A stretch of 64,000 bases of DNA from contig CBDCDL010000002.1 of assembly GCA_965215345.1 (NCBI GenBank), positions 1,922,001 through 1,986,000 on the forward strand, in the 5' to 3' direction. Of the stretch, positions 36,905 through 45,363 are shown one piece after another. Under the pieces are notes generated by a model that saw only the letters and a list, made by a program, of their open reading frames with translations, did no database searches and had not been told where the DNA came from. Source of the stretch: CATQHW01 sp965215345. GTDB taxonomy: Bacteria; Spirochaetota; Spirochaetia; SZUA-6; Bin103. Position numbers and translations under genes: made by a program. How positions within the stretch are numbered: position 1 is the first letter of the stretch; every line of letters begins with the position of its first letter.

Positions 36905-37567
36905 ATGGCTGTGAGCGATCGTCTGCGCTGCTACGCGGCCATCCACGAGACCGGCCTGGTGCCGCTGTACTATGAGCCTGATCCCGAGGTGGCCGGCCGC
37001 CTCGCCGTCGCCTGCGTCGAGGGCGGCGCGCGGGTCGTGGAGCTGACCAATCGCGGTCCCGGCGCGCTGGAGGCGTTCGCGGCTGTCGTCGGGCGCCTGC
37101 GGGAGAGCGATGTCTGGGTCGGGGCCGGTTCGGTCATGGACGCTCCCACGGCCGCGCACTACATCGGCGCGGGCGCGCGGTTCATCGTCAGCGCGTCGCT
37201 GGACGAAGCCACGGCGCGCCTGTGCAACCGCCGCAAGATCCCCTATCTGCCCGGCTGCATGACCCCCGGCGAGATCAGCCGCGCCGAGGAGGTGGGAGCG
37301 GAGATCGTCAAGGTGTTCCCCGGCTCGGTCGGCGGTCCGGAATTCGTGAGCGCGATCCGCGGTCCGATGCCGTGGACGAGCATCATGCCGACCGGCGGCG
37401 TGACGGTGTCGGCGGAGAGCATCGGCGCGTGGCTGGGCGCCGGCGCCTGCGCGGTGGGCATCGGCAGCGCCCTCTTTCCCGACGCGGACCGCCGGCATGC
37501 CAACTACGACCGGATCGCCGCCCGCGTCGCCGACGCGCTGTCCCTGATCCGCGCCGCACGCAGGTAG
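36905..37567 (+). CDS. 2-keto-3-deoxy-6-phosphogluconate aldolase (KDPG/KHG type)
   Basis: A 220-residue class I aldolase that splits KDPG into pyruvate and glyceraldehyde 3-phosphate, the last step of uronate breakdown. VVELTNRG holds the catalytic glutamate, FIVSASLDEATARL and PYLPGCMTPGEI are family signatures, EIVKVFPGSVGGPEFV carries the Schiff-base lysine, and MPTGGVTV the phosphate loop. It is directly coupled to uxaC. Confidence 0.93.
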   Translation: MAVSDRLRCYAAIHETGLVPLYYEPDPEVAGRLAVACVEGGARVVELTNRGPGALEAFAAVVGRLRESDVWVGAGSVMDAPTAAHYIGAGARFIVSASLDEATARLCNRRKIPYLPGCMTPGEISRAEEVGAEIVKVFPGSVGGPEFVSAIRGPMPWTSIMPTGGVTVSAESIGAWLGAGACAVGIGSALFPDADRRHANYDRIAARVADALSLIRAARR

Positions 37568-37577
37568 GGGCGACGCA

Positions 37578-38027
37578 TCAGGTCTCTCCCGTCCAGTCGG
37601 GCGGGAGGGGCTGCCGCCCGGCGTAGCCGTCCTCGATGCGGTGGTAGAAGGCGAGCTCGGGCTCGTCGCTGCGCCAGCACAGGAACACCTGCTGCTCGTC
37701 GAGGATCGCCGGGAAGTCGACCAGCCCCGTCTCGAAGTTCCAGTCCTTGTAGAGGCAGCCCATCGCTTCCAGCTCCGCCAGATACTCCAGCAGGGCGGCG
37801 CGATGCTCCTGGATGGTCGGATCCTCTGCGAACAGCCGTTCGGCGGCACGGCGCTGCTCACCGCTCGTCGATCCGGCGGCGGCTGCCGCGCGGGCGCGCC
37901 GCGGAGCGGTGTCTTCCAGGTACTCCCGCAGGCTGCGGCCGGTATCCAGGATGTCGGCGACGATCCGCCTGACCAGCGGCAGCGTCCGCACCGCGTCGGC
38001 TCGAGAGAAGTAGCGTTGGAACTCCAT
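37578..38027 (-). CDS. DUF2203 family protein
   Basis: A 149-residue protein with the DUF2203 pattern: YFSRADAVRTLPLVRRIVADI near the start, and GCLYKDWNFETGLVDFPA then VFLCWRSDEPELAFYHRIEDGYAGRQPL at the end. Function is unknown. Family members usually run to about 130-150 residues, so it is full length from ATG 38027. It is convergent with kdgA and divergent from hisD. Confidence 0.85.
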   Translation of the reverse strand: MEFQRYFSRADAVRTLPLVRRIVADILDTGRSLREYLEDTAPRRARAAAAAGSTSGEQRRAAERLFAEDPTIQEHRAALLEYLAELEAMGCLYKDWNFETGLVDFPAILDEQQVFLCWRSDEPELAFYHRIEDGYAGRQPLPPDWTGET

Positions 38028-38113
38028 GCGGTGCGCCTGCGGCGGCCCGACCCTACGGGAGCGCCCCGCAGCGGTCAACCGACGCCTGAGCACCGTGTGT
38101 TATTCTGCCGGCA

Positions 38114-39433
38114 GTGAGGGAGTTGCGCGCGCTCGTTTACGCCGATCCGAGCGATCGGCGTGAGCTTGCGGCGCTGCTGAAACGGCTCGCGGGGGCGGTG
38201 GGGGGCGACCGGGAGTTGAGCAGGGCGGTCGCGGGATTCATCGCCGACGTGCGCCGCGACGGCGACGCCACCCTGGTTACGCACATGCGCGCGTTCAGCG
38301 ATCCCGGGTTCGACGCGTCGATGCTGCGGGTGGCGCCGCAGGCGCTGCGGGACGCGGCCGATCGGATCGCCCCGGAGCTGCGCGCCGCCATGGAGCGGGC
38401 GATCGACCACGTGCGGCGCTACCAGGAGCACATCGCGCCCACCCTGCCGGCCGCAGCCCAGATCGACGGTGCCCGCTTGGGCCTGCGCGTCGAGGCGGTC
38501 GGATCGGCCGGCCTGCTGGTGCCCGGCGGCCGGGCCGCCTATCCGTCGACGCTGATCATGCTGGCCGTGCCGGCGCAGGTGGCCGGCGTGGGGCGCGTCT
38601 GCCTGGCGACGCCGCCGCCGGACGCCGACCGCGGGGCTGCGGGGCGCGCCATCGACGACAGCGTCCTGGCAGCCGCGCACTTGCTGGGCATCGGCGAGGT
38701 GTACTGCATCGGCGGCAGTCATGCCGTGGCCGCGCTTGCCTGCGGGACGGAGACCGTCGCCGCGGTGGACTTCATCGCCGGACCCGGCAGCGTCTACGTG
38801 CAGGAAGCCAAGCGGCAGCTCTACGGCACCGTCGGTGTCGACGGTCTCTACGGTCCGAGCGAGATCGCCATCCTGGCGGACGAGTCGGCCGACCCGGCGT
38901 GGATCGCGGCGGATGTCCTGGCGCAGCTCGAGCACGATCCCGGTGCGGCGTTCGTGGTGTCCGCGCATGTCGAGGTCCTGGACCGCGTCCGTTCCGCGCT
39001 GGAGCGCCAGATCGCCGAACGCGGTCGGAAGGAGGCCATCGAGCGCGGCCTGCGCGAGCTGACGGCATTCGTGCTGGCCGCCGACGACGAGGAGGCGTGC
39101 GCGATCATGAACCGCATCGCTCCGGAGCACGCCGTGCTGGCGGTCGCCGATCCGCACGCCGTGCTCGGCCGCGTGCACAACGCCGGCGCCTACTTCCTGG
39201 GCGGCGCGCCGGTGGCGAGCGGCGACTACTACGCGGGGCCGAGCCACTGCCTGCCCACCGGCTCCACGGCGCGGTTCTCTTCCGGCTGCAGCGTCTACAC
39301 CTTCCTGCGGCGCGCCAGCCTGGAGGAGTACCCGGGCGGCATGACCCGTCAGGCGATCGACGACATCGCCGTGCTGGCCGAGGCGGAGGGGCTGGACGCG
39401 CACGCCGCCAGCGTGCGCATGCGCGGCGACTGA
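38114..39433 (+). CDS. hisD: Histidinol dehydrogenase
   Basis: HisD oxidises histidinol to histidine in two NAD-dependent steps. The 439-residue product has LVPGGRAAYPSTLIMLAVPA, IGGSHAVAALACGTETV, GPGSVYVQEAKRQLYG, YGPSEIAILAD, QLEHDPGA with zinc ligands, the general acid/base pair in IAPEHAVL, and AGPSHCLPTG. Start GTG 38114. The gene stands alone, without other his genes. The HisD superfamily also includes sulfopropanediol and other dehydrogenases, so histidine biosynthesis is likely but not certain. Confidence 0.85.
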   Translation: MRELRALVYADPSDRRELAALLKRLAGAVGGDRELSRAVAGFIADVRRDGDATLVTHMRAFSDPGFDASMLRVAPQALRDAADRIAPELRAAMERAIDHVRRYQEHIAPTLPAAAQIDGARLGLRVEAVGSAGLLVPGGRAAYPSTLIMLAVPAQVAGVGRVCLATPPPDADRGAAGRAIDDSVLAAAHLLGIGEVYCIGGSHAVAALACGTETVAAVDFIAGPGSVYVQEAKRQLYGTVGVDGLYGPSEIAILADESADPAWIAADVLAQLEHDPGAAFVVSAHVEVLDRVRSALERQIAERGRKEAIERGLRELTAFVLAADDEEACAIMNRIAPEHAVLAVADPHAVLGRVHNAGAYFLGGAPVASGDYYAGPSHCLPTGSTARFSSGCSVYTFLRRASLEEYPGGMTRQAIDDIAVLAEAEGLDAHAASVRMRGD

Positions 39434-39450
39434 GCCGCCCGGGGCGGAGG

Positions 39451-40146
39451 TCAGGCGGGCTGCCGGGCCAGAGGATCGGACTCCAGCGGCCGGACCAGGA
39501 TCTTCGATGCCGCCTGCGTGCCGATGGTCACCGTGCCGTTGTCGGTGCGGAGGGTCACCGCGTCGGCGGCGCGGTCTATCGCCTCCACCCGGACCTGGTT
39601 GCCGGGGTGCAGCCCGCTGCGGTGCACGAACTGCAGGAACTCGGGATCCTGGTCGGTCACCCGCTCGATACGCAACTCGGCCTCGACCGACTGCTCCATG
39701 AGGCTGCCAAAGACGGTCTGGTCTATCTGCCCGCGGCGGGTGGGAATGGGATCGCCGTGCGGGTCGACGGTCGGATGGTTCAGCAGCGCATCGATACGGG
39801 TAAGCACCGCGTCGGAGATGGCGTGTTCGAGGTTGTCGGCTTCGCGGTGCACTTCCGACCAGTCGAGGCCCAGCACCTCGACCAGGAACAGCTCGACCAG
39901 CCGGTGGCGGCGCAGCACGTCGAGCGCGAGCGACTCGCCGGGCCCGGTCAGGCGGCTGCCGTTGCGCGGTGAGTACTCGATCAGCCCCAGACCGGCCAGG
40001 GTCTTCATCATGGAGGTGGCGGTGCCGGGCGACACGTCCATCGCCTCGGCGATCCGGCCCATCGGCAGGAATTCAGCCGGACGCTCGCGATGGCGCAGGT
40101 AGATCGCCTTGACGTAGTTCTCGACCGTGCTGGAGTAGGCGCTCAC
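39451..40146 (-). CDS. DtxR/MntR-family metal-dependent transcriptional regulator
   Basis: A 231-residue regulator. Residues 1-65 are a winged helix (SSTVENYVKAIYLRHRE, MGRIAEAMDVSPGTATSMMKTLAGLGLIEY). The dimerisation/metal domain has HRLVELFLVEVLGLDWSEVHREADNLEH with DtxR-type ligands, and an SH3-like FeoA domain closes the protein (GNQVRVEAIDRAADAVTL). It probably senses iron or manganese. GTG 40146 overlaps the stop of the SDR gene (GTGA). Its place at the end of the riboflavin run may link flavin supply with metal homeostasis. Confidence 0.88.
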   Translation of the reverse strand: MSAYSSTVENYVKAIYLRHRERPAEFLPMGRIAEAMDVSPGTATSMMKTLAGLGLIEYSPRNGSRLTGPGESLALDVLRRHRLVELFLVEVLGLDWSEVHREADNLEHAISDAVLTRIDALLNHPTVDPHGDPIPTRRGQIDQTVFGSLMEQSVEAELRIERVTDQDPEFLQFVHRSGLHPGNQVRVEAIDRAADAVTLRTDNGTVTIGTQAASKILVRPLESDPLARQPA

Positions 40147-40928
40147 GGTTTCGGGGTGGCGGCGCGGGCGGAGCCGGTGGTCATGCCGCCGTCGACCAGC
40201 AGGATCTGGCCGGTCACGTACGAGGATTCCTCGGAGGCCAGGAACACCACCGCGCCGTCCAGGTCGGTCGGGGCGCCCAGCCGTTTCAGCGGGATGCGAT
40301 CGACGATGTAGTCTCGCCACTCGGCGTCCTGGAACAGCACCTCCGTCTGCGCGGTGTGGAACCAGCCGGGGGCCAGGCAGTTTACGGTGATGCCGTGCGG
40401 ACCGAGCGCGTCGGCCAGCGCCCGCGACATCTGCAGCACGCCGCCGCGGCTGGCCGCGTAGGGGACGACGGCGCCGAAGCCGAACACGCTGGTGACCGAG
40501 CCGATGTTGATCACGCGGCCGTAGCCGCGCTCGATCATGCCCTGCGCGAAAGCCTGCGTGACGAAGAAGCCGCTGCGCAGGTTGGTCTCGAGGACGGTGT
40601 CCCAGTCGTCCCAGGTGGTTTCCAGGAACGGCTTGCGGACGTTGCAGCCGGCGTTGTTGACCAGGATGTCCACGGCGCCGAGGTCCTCGGCGACCGCCTC
40701 TCCGAAGGCTCGCACGCTGGACTCGGAACGGACGTCCAGCGAGTAGGCGCGCGCCGTGCCGCCCAACTCGTGAATCTCTCCGATCGTGTCGGCGCAGTCA
40801 CGCGCGTCGCGCGCCGAAATCACCAGCGACGCCCCGGCGCGGGCCAGCGCCTTGCTCATGTAGCGGCCCAGGCCGCGACTGGCGCCGGTCACGATCGCGG
40901 TGCGGCCGCTCAGGTCGAAGGAGCTCAA
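40143..40928 (-). CDS. SDR-family oxidoreductase
   Basis: A 261-residue classical short-chain dehydrogenase: VTGASRGLGRYM, NNAGCN, IGSVTSVFG with serine, YAASRGGV (the usual YxxxK reads YAASR, with lysine replaced by arginine), and LAPGWFHT. The gluconate 5-dehydrogenase/2-deoxy-D-gluconate dehydrogenase group is closest by pattern. TTG 40928 overlaps the ribH stop as TTGA. The Lys-to-Arg change at the catalytic site may lower or alter activity. Why it is coupled to riboflavin genes is unclear. Confidence 0.82.
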   Translation of the reverse strand: MSSFDLSGRTAIVTGASRGLGRYMSKALARAGASLVISARDARDCADTIGEIHELGGTARAYSLDVRSESSVRAFGEAVAEDLGAVDILVNNAGCNVRKPFLETTWDDWDTVLETNLRSGFFVTQAFAQGMIERGYGRVINIGSVTSVFGFGAVVPYAASRGGVLQMSRALADALGPHGITVNCLAPGWFHTAQTEVLFQDAEWRDYIVDRIPLKRLGAPTDLDGAVVFLASEESSYVTGQILLVDGGMTTGSARAATPKP

Positions 40929-41392
40929 GGGACGCCCCCTGCGGCCATCTCCAGCGCCGCCAGTGCCGCCTCCCGGCCACGGTTCACGAAGCCGCCTGCG
41001 CGGGCCAGCGCCTGCTGCTGATCGTTGGCGCTGACCACGCCGAACAGGACGGGCACACCGGTGCGGAGCGCGACCTGCGTGATGCCGGCGGCTATGGCGT
41101 GGGCCACCACCTCGTCGTGACTGGTTTCGCCCTTGATGATGCAGCCCACGCAGACGACGGCGCTCACGCCGCCGGCCTGCGCCAGCCGCTGTGCGGCGAG
41201 TGGCAGCTCGAAGGAGCCGGGCACCCATACCACCCGCACGTCGTCCGCGGCGACGCCGTGCTCGGTGAACGCCTCGATGGCGCCGTCCACCAACCGCCCG
41301 GTGACCTCGTGGTTGTAGCGGCTGGCGGCGATGGCGAAGCGGCGGCCGGTGCCGTCCAGCACGGCCGGCGGAGCCGGGGCGGCGGCTTTCAC
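40925..41392 (-). CDS. ribH: 6,7-dimethyl-8-ribityllumazine synthase
   Basis: The 155-residue lumazine synthase joins the ribityl pyrimidine with dihydroxybutanone phosphate. Landmarks: FAIAASRYNHEVTGRLVDGA, VWVPGSFELPLAAQRLA, VCVGCIIKGETSHDEVVAHAI, and PVLFGVVSANDQQQALARAG. The usual C-LT-x4-A-R is changed but present in outline. GTG 41392 overlaps the ribEB stop as GTGA. Confidence 0.92.
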   Translation of the reverse strand: MKAAAPAPPAVLDGTGRRFAIAASRYNHEVTGRLVDGAIEAFTEHGVAADDVRVVWVPGSFELPLAAQRLAQAGGVSAVVCVGCIIKGETSHDEVVAHAIAAGITQVALRTGVPVLFGVVSANDQQQALARAGGFVNRGREAALAALEMAAGGVP

Positions 41393-42624
41393 GAGGCGAG
41401 CTGGGCGACGTGCAGCATCGGCACCCGCAGGCGGCGCGCCAGCCTGGACAATCCGGCCCGGCGCGCCATGCCGCCGTCGTCGTCGAGTACCGGGCAGATG
41501 GCGGCGGCCGCGGGCAGGCCGGCGCGCGCGGCCAGCTCCACCGCCGCCTCCGTATGGCCGGGGCGGGCGGCGACCCCGCCCGGATCGGCGACCAGGGGAA
41601 AGACGTGGCCGGGCCGGGCGAAGTCGGCCGGGGACGCCCGCGCATCGGCCACCGCCCGCAGCGTGGCGGCGCGGTCGTGGGCGGACTCGCCCGTGGTGGT
41701 GCCGTACACGGCGTCGATGGAGACGGTGAAGCGCGTGCCGTGCAGCGCCGTGTTCACCTGCGTCATGGGCGGCAGGTCGAGCTGCTCGGCCCGCTCGGCG
41801 GTGATCGCCGCGCACAGCAGGCCGCTGGCCTGGCGCAGCATACAGGTTGCGGTGCGCGGCGTGACCAGCGACGCGGCCGCCACCAGGTCGCCCTCGTTCT
41901 CACGGTCGACGTCGTCGATCATCAGCACCATCCGGCCGCCGGCGATCGCCTGCGCGGCCTCATCGACGGTGGCCATGGATGCCGGTTCGTCGCCGTCGTC
42001 CTGGTCGGCCACATCGTCGGAGCTGGCGGCGCCGCGCGGGCCGGCCAGGCGCTCCACGTACTTGGCGATCATGTCGACTTCGACGTTGACCGGATCGCCC
42101 GCGCGCCGGTCGGTCAGGGCGGTGGCGCGCGCGGTGTGCGGGATGATCGAGAAGCCGGCGCGGTCGTCCTCCAGACCGGCGACCGTGAGGCTGACCCCGT
42201 CGATGGCGATCGAGCCTTCCAGCACGACATACGGCAGCAGCGGCCTCGGCAGCCGGACCTCCAGCCAGCGGGCAGCGCCGAGCTTCTCCCACCGGATGAC
42301 CGTGCCGGTGTCGTTCACGTGGCCATGCACCAAGTGGCCGTCCACTCGGCTGCCGTAGGCCAGCGGGCGCTCCAGGTTGACGCGCCTCCCGGCCTCGAAG
42401 GAGCCGAGCGTGGTCTTGCGGAGCGTCGCGCCCACGCTGTCGATGGTCAGCGCGCGGCCGTCGATGGCGACCACCGTCTGGCAGACCCCGTCCACGGCGA
42501 TCGACGCGCCCACCTCGGTGCCGGCCAGCACGGTGCGGGCGCCGATGGTCATGCGAGCCGCGTCAGGCGCAGGGCGGGTGAGGGCGGTGACGACGCCCAC
42601 TTCCTCTACGATACCGCTGAACAT
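41389..42624 (-). CDS. RibE-RibB fusion: riboflavin synthase plus DHBP synthase
   Basis: Residues 1 to about 200 are riboflavin synthase alpha with two lumazine-binding repeats (MFSGIVEEVGVVTAL, VDGVCQTVV; second repeat GHVNDTGTVIRW, IDGVSLTVAGLEDD). Residues about 217-411 are 3,4-dihydroxy-2-butanone 4-phosphate synthase (MIDDVDRENEGDLVAAA, PGHVFPLVA, RPGHTEAAVELA, CPVLDDDGGMAR). RibB is more often fused to RibA; here it is joined to RibE, and GTP cyclohydrolase II is absent from the window. ATG 42624 has a strong AGGAGGCGGG site. RibD's end overlaps this start by 19 bases. Confidence 0.92.
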   Translation of the reverse strand: MFSGIVEEVGVVTALTRPAPDAARMTIGARTVLAGTEVGASIAVDGVCQTVVAIDGRALTIDSVGATLRKTTLGSFEAGRRVNLERPLAYGSRVDGHLVHGHVNDTGTVIRWEKLGAARWLEVRLPRPLLPYVVLEGSIAIDGVSLTVAGLEDDRAGFSIIPHTARATALTDRRAGDPVNVEVDMIAKYVERLAGPRGAASSDDVADQDDGDEPASMATVDEAAQAIAGGRMVLMIDDVDRENEGDLVAAASLVTPRTATCMLRQASGLLCAAITAERAEQLDLPPMTQVNTALHGTRFTVSIDAVYGTTTGESAHDRAATLRAVADARASPADFARPGHVFPLVADPGGVAARPGHTEAAVELAARAGLPAAAAICPVLDDDGGMARRAGLSRLARRLRVPMLHVAQLAS

Positions 42625-43790
42625 CCCGCCTCCTGTGAGTCGGTCCGGGGCAACGGTCCGCTTCCGGCGCGGCCGAGCGTCGCGGCCAGCGACCGGTACC
42701 CGGTGACGATCACCTGGTCGTTGACCTGCCGGTGGCTGACGTGCTCCAGGCGCAGGGCGTCGACCAGGCGGGCGTTCCCCAGGTCGCCCACCGCGTCGAT
42801 ACCCGAGCCGACGACGATCGGCGCCACCACCACGACCAGCTTGTCGAACAGTCCCTGCCGGATCAGTTCGGTGTGCAGCACCGCCCCGCCCTCGACCAGC
42901 ACCGAGGTGACGCCCGCGCCGGTCAGGGCGGCGAGCGCCCGGTCCAGCGCCACCCGTCCGTCCACGGCGCTGCCGACCACCGCGACGCGCGCGCCGGCGC
43001 GCTCCAGGGCGGCGCGCGCGCGCCGGTCGTGCCGGTCCGTGGTGAGCACCAGCGGATCGCGTTCGCCGGCCATCATGCGGGCCGCGGGCGGCAGGCGCAG
43101 GGTCGAGTCGACGACCACCGGCAGCGGCTGGCGGTCGCGCAGCAACGGACTGAGCCGGACGGTGAGCTCCGGATCATCGGCCAACGCGGTGCCGGCGCCC
43201 ACCATGATCGCGTCGTGGCCGGAGCGCAACTCGTGCGTCATCACCCGCGCGTCGCGGTCGGAGATCCAGCGCGAGTCTCCGCCGGCGGTGGCGATGCGGC
43301 CGTCGATCGACTGCGCGACCTTGAGCGTCACGAACGGCATGCCGGTGCGGTGGAACTTGAAGTGCACGGCGTTGAGCCGCGCTGCTTCCTCCTCCAACAC
43401 CCGCTCGACCACCTCGATCCCGGCCTCGCGCAACATGCGCACCCCTGCGCCGTCGACCTTCGGGTGCGGATCGGCAGTGGCGATCACCACGCGGCGCACC
43501 CGCTCGCGGATGATCCGCTGCGCGCACGGCGGCGTGTGCTTGCCGACGCCCGTCCAGCAGCACGGTTCCAGGTTGGTGTAGAGGGTGCTCCCGGCCGCGC
43601 CCCCGGCGGCCGCGGCACGGTCCAGCGCGACCGCCTCGGCATGGTCGCCGCGTTCGTCGAGATGGCCTTCGCCGATGATCCGGCCGTCGCGGACGATCAG
43701 CGCGCCGGTCAGGGGATTGGGCGAGCTCCGCCACTGTCCGTGGCGGGCCAGTTCAAGCACCCGGCGCATCAGCCCCTCGTGATCATGCAT
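42606..43790 (-). CDS. ribD: Bifunctional pyrimidine deaminase/reductase
   Basis: The 394-residue RibD carries out the second and third steps after GTP cyclohydrolase. The N-terminal deaminase has HAEAVAL and EPCCWTGVGKHTPPC with zinc ligands. The C-terminal reductase has VAQSIDGRIA, SRWISDRDARVMTHELRSGHDAIMVGAGTALADDPELTVR and VLVEGGAVLHTELIRQGL. ATG 43790 lies downstream of an FMN riboswitch. Family length is about 360-370, so a short C-terminal tail is extra. Confidence 0.94.
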   Translation of the reverse strand: MHDHEGLMRRVLELARHGQWRSSPNPLTGALIVRDGRIIGEGHLDERGDHAEAVALDRAAAAGGAAGSTLYTNLEPCCWTGVGKHTPPCAQRIIRERVRRVVIATADPHPKVDGAGVRMLREAGIEVVERVLEEEAARLNAVHFKFHRTGMPFVTLKVAQSIDGRIATAGGDSRWISDRDARVMTHELRSGHDAIMVGAGTALADDPELTVRLSPLLRDRQPLPVVVDSTLRLPPAARMMAGERDPLVLTTDRHDRRARAALERAGARVAVVGSAVDGRVALDRALAALTGAGVTSVLVEGGAVLHTELIRQGLFDKLVVVVAPIVVGSGIDAVGDLGNARLVDALRLEHVSHRQVNDQVIVTGYRSLAATLGRAGSGPLPRTDSQEAGCSAVS

Positions 43791-43881
43791 CGCCTGTCTC
43801 GTTCGAGGGGCACGCGTTGCCGCAGAAGCGCATCCGGATGCGGCTCGCGCGCAGGACGCACGCGAGCCTCTGCCCGGTCGA

Positions 43882-44020
43882 ACCTCTCCCATCCGGACTA
43901 TACCGTCGGCACCGGAATTCCACCGGTTCCTGCTCCTGCTCATGCGAGCGAGAGCTCACGGGCTATCACCGTCGGTCTGGAATAGGCGCCCCGTCAAGGC
44001 GCCGCACCATGCCCCGAAGT
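43882..44020 (-). promoter_or_regulatory. FMN riboswitch (RFN element)
   Basis: On the minus strand the region opens CTTCGGGGCATGGTG, followed by GACCGACGGTGATAGCCCGTGAGC. It continues to GAACCGGTGGAATTCCGGTG and CCGACGGTATAGTCCGGATG, and ends GGGAGAGG. These are the conserved blocks of the FMN-sensing RFN element, in order. It controls ribD and the genes coupled to it. The roughly 90 bases to the ribD start hold GC-rich self-complementary sequence (GGCTCGCG with CGCGAGCC) that may form the expression platform. Confidence 0.93.
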
Positions 44021-44141
44021 TCTCTCTTTGGCAGGCGAGGGTATCGGCCGTCGGGCGCCGGTGTCAAACGTCCGCAGCCGAAGTAGTGTATCGAACTCCG
44101 ACCGAATGTCGGCGGGGAGGCAGGTGCTATCCTGCGCCGCG

Positions 44142-45332
44142 ATGGCCGTGGTGCGGGCGTGGGAGGTGCTGCGGGCCGCGCTCAGACTGGGGCTGACGTC
44201 GTTCGGGGGCCCGGTCGCGCACATCGGCTACTTCCGGGACGAATACGTCACGCGGCGGCACTGGCTGGACGATGCCGCCTATGCCGACCTGGTGGCGCTC
44301 TGCCAACTGCTCCCCGGCCCGGCCAGCAGCCAGGTCGGGATCGCCGTGGGCATGCACCGTGCCGGTCTTCCCGGCGGCATCGCGGCCTGGGTCGGATTCA
44401 CGGCGCCTTCGGCGGCGGCGTTGATCCTGTTCGGCCATGGCGTGTCGGCATTCGATCACCTGGTCGTCCAGGGCTGGCTGCGCGGCCTGAAGGTCGTCGC
44501 AGCCGCGGTGGTGGCGTTCGCCCTTCTCGGCATGGCCAGGAGTCTGGCGCCGGACGCCCGCCGCGCGACGATCGCGATCGCCGCTGCGATCGCCATGCTG
44601 CTGTGGCGCAGCCCGCTGGCGCAGATGCTGGTCATCGTCATCGCTGCCGCGGCCGGCCGGCTGCTGTTGCAGGGCGTGGTGCCGCCGGCCGGCGCCGGCA
44701 CGCCGACCGTACGGACAGGACCGTCCGCCGCCGTCGCCAGCCTGGCGCTGTTCGCGGTTCTGCTCGGCGGGCTGCCGGTCCTCCGGCAGTTCGTGACGAG
44801 CGAGCCGCTCGACGTCTTCGACGCCTTCTATCGGTCGGGATCGCTGGTGTTCGGCGGCGGCCACGTGGTGCTGCCGCTGCTGCAGGCCGAGGTGGTGCCT
44901 CCGGGATGGGTCACGAGCGAGCAGTTCATCGCCGGCTACGGCGCTGCTCAGGCGGTGCCCGGGCCGCTGTTCACCTTCTCCGCCTACCTGGGGACGGTGA
45001 TGGAGGGCTCGCTCGGCGGATGGAGCGGTGGCTTGTTCGCACTCGTCGCGATCTTCCTCCCTTCGTTCCTGCTGGTGGCCGGCGTCCTGCCGTTCTGGGA
45101 ACGGCTGCGGACGCTCCGTCCGCTGCGTGCGGCGATCGCCGGCGTGGGAGCGGCCGTCGTGGGGCTGCTGCTCGCCGCGCTCCATGACCCCGTGTGGGTC
45201 ACGGCCATCCGCACGCCGCCGGATCTGGCGCTGGGGCTGGCGGCGTTCGCGATGCTGGCGTGGTGGAAGATACCACCGTGGCTGGTGGTGGTCTTCGGCG
45301 CGGCGGCGGGAGCGCTGCTCACCGCGCTCTGA
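44142..45332 (+). CDS. chrA: Chromate transporter, long-chain ChrA type
   Basis: A 396-residue, two-domain (duplicated) membrane protein of the CHR family. Each half carries its signature: LTSFGGPVAHIGYFRDEYV and QLLPGPASSQVGIAVGM in the first; SGSLVFGGGHVVLPLLQAEVV and AQAVPGPLFTFSAYLG in the second. Family members export chromate or take up sulfate; the true substrate here is unknown. ATG 44142. It is divergent from the riboflavin operon. Confidence 0.92.
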   Translation: MAVVRAWEVLRAALRLGLTSFGGPVAHIGYFRDEYVTRRHWLDDAAYADLVALCQLLPGPASSQVGIAVGMHRAGLPGGIAAWVGFTAPSAAALILFGHGVSAFDHLVVQGWLRGLKVVAAAVVAFALLGMARSLAPDARRATIAIAAAIAMLLWRSPLAQMLVIVIAAAAGRLLLQGVVPPAGAGTPTVRTGPSAAVASLALFAVLLGGLPVLRQFVTSEPLDVFDAFYRSGSLVFGGGHVVLPLLQAEVVPPGWVTSEQFIAGYGAAQAVPGPLFTFSAYLGTVMEGSLGGWSGGLFALVAIFLPSFLLVAGVLPFWERLRTLRPLRAAIAGVGAAVVGLLLAALHDPVWVTAIRTPPDLALGLAAFAMLAWWKIPPWLVVVFGAAAGALLTAL

Positions 45333-45363
45333 GCAGCGGCCCGCTGACCCGGATCGGCGTCAG

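Noticed and set aside
39435..39447. CCGCC-GGCGG hairpin between hisD and the DtxR gene as a terminator
   Set aside because: The stem is only 5 pairs with no T-tract, which is weak in DNA this rich in GC.
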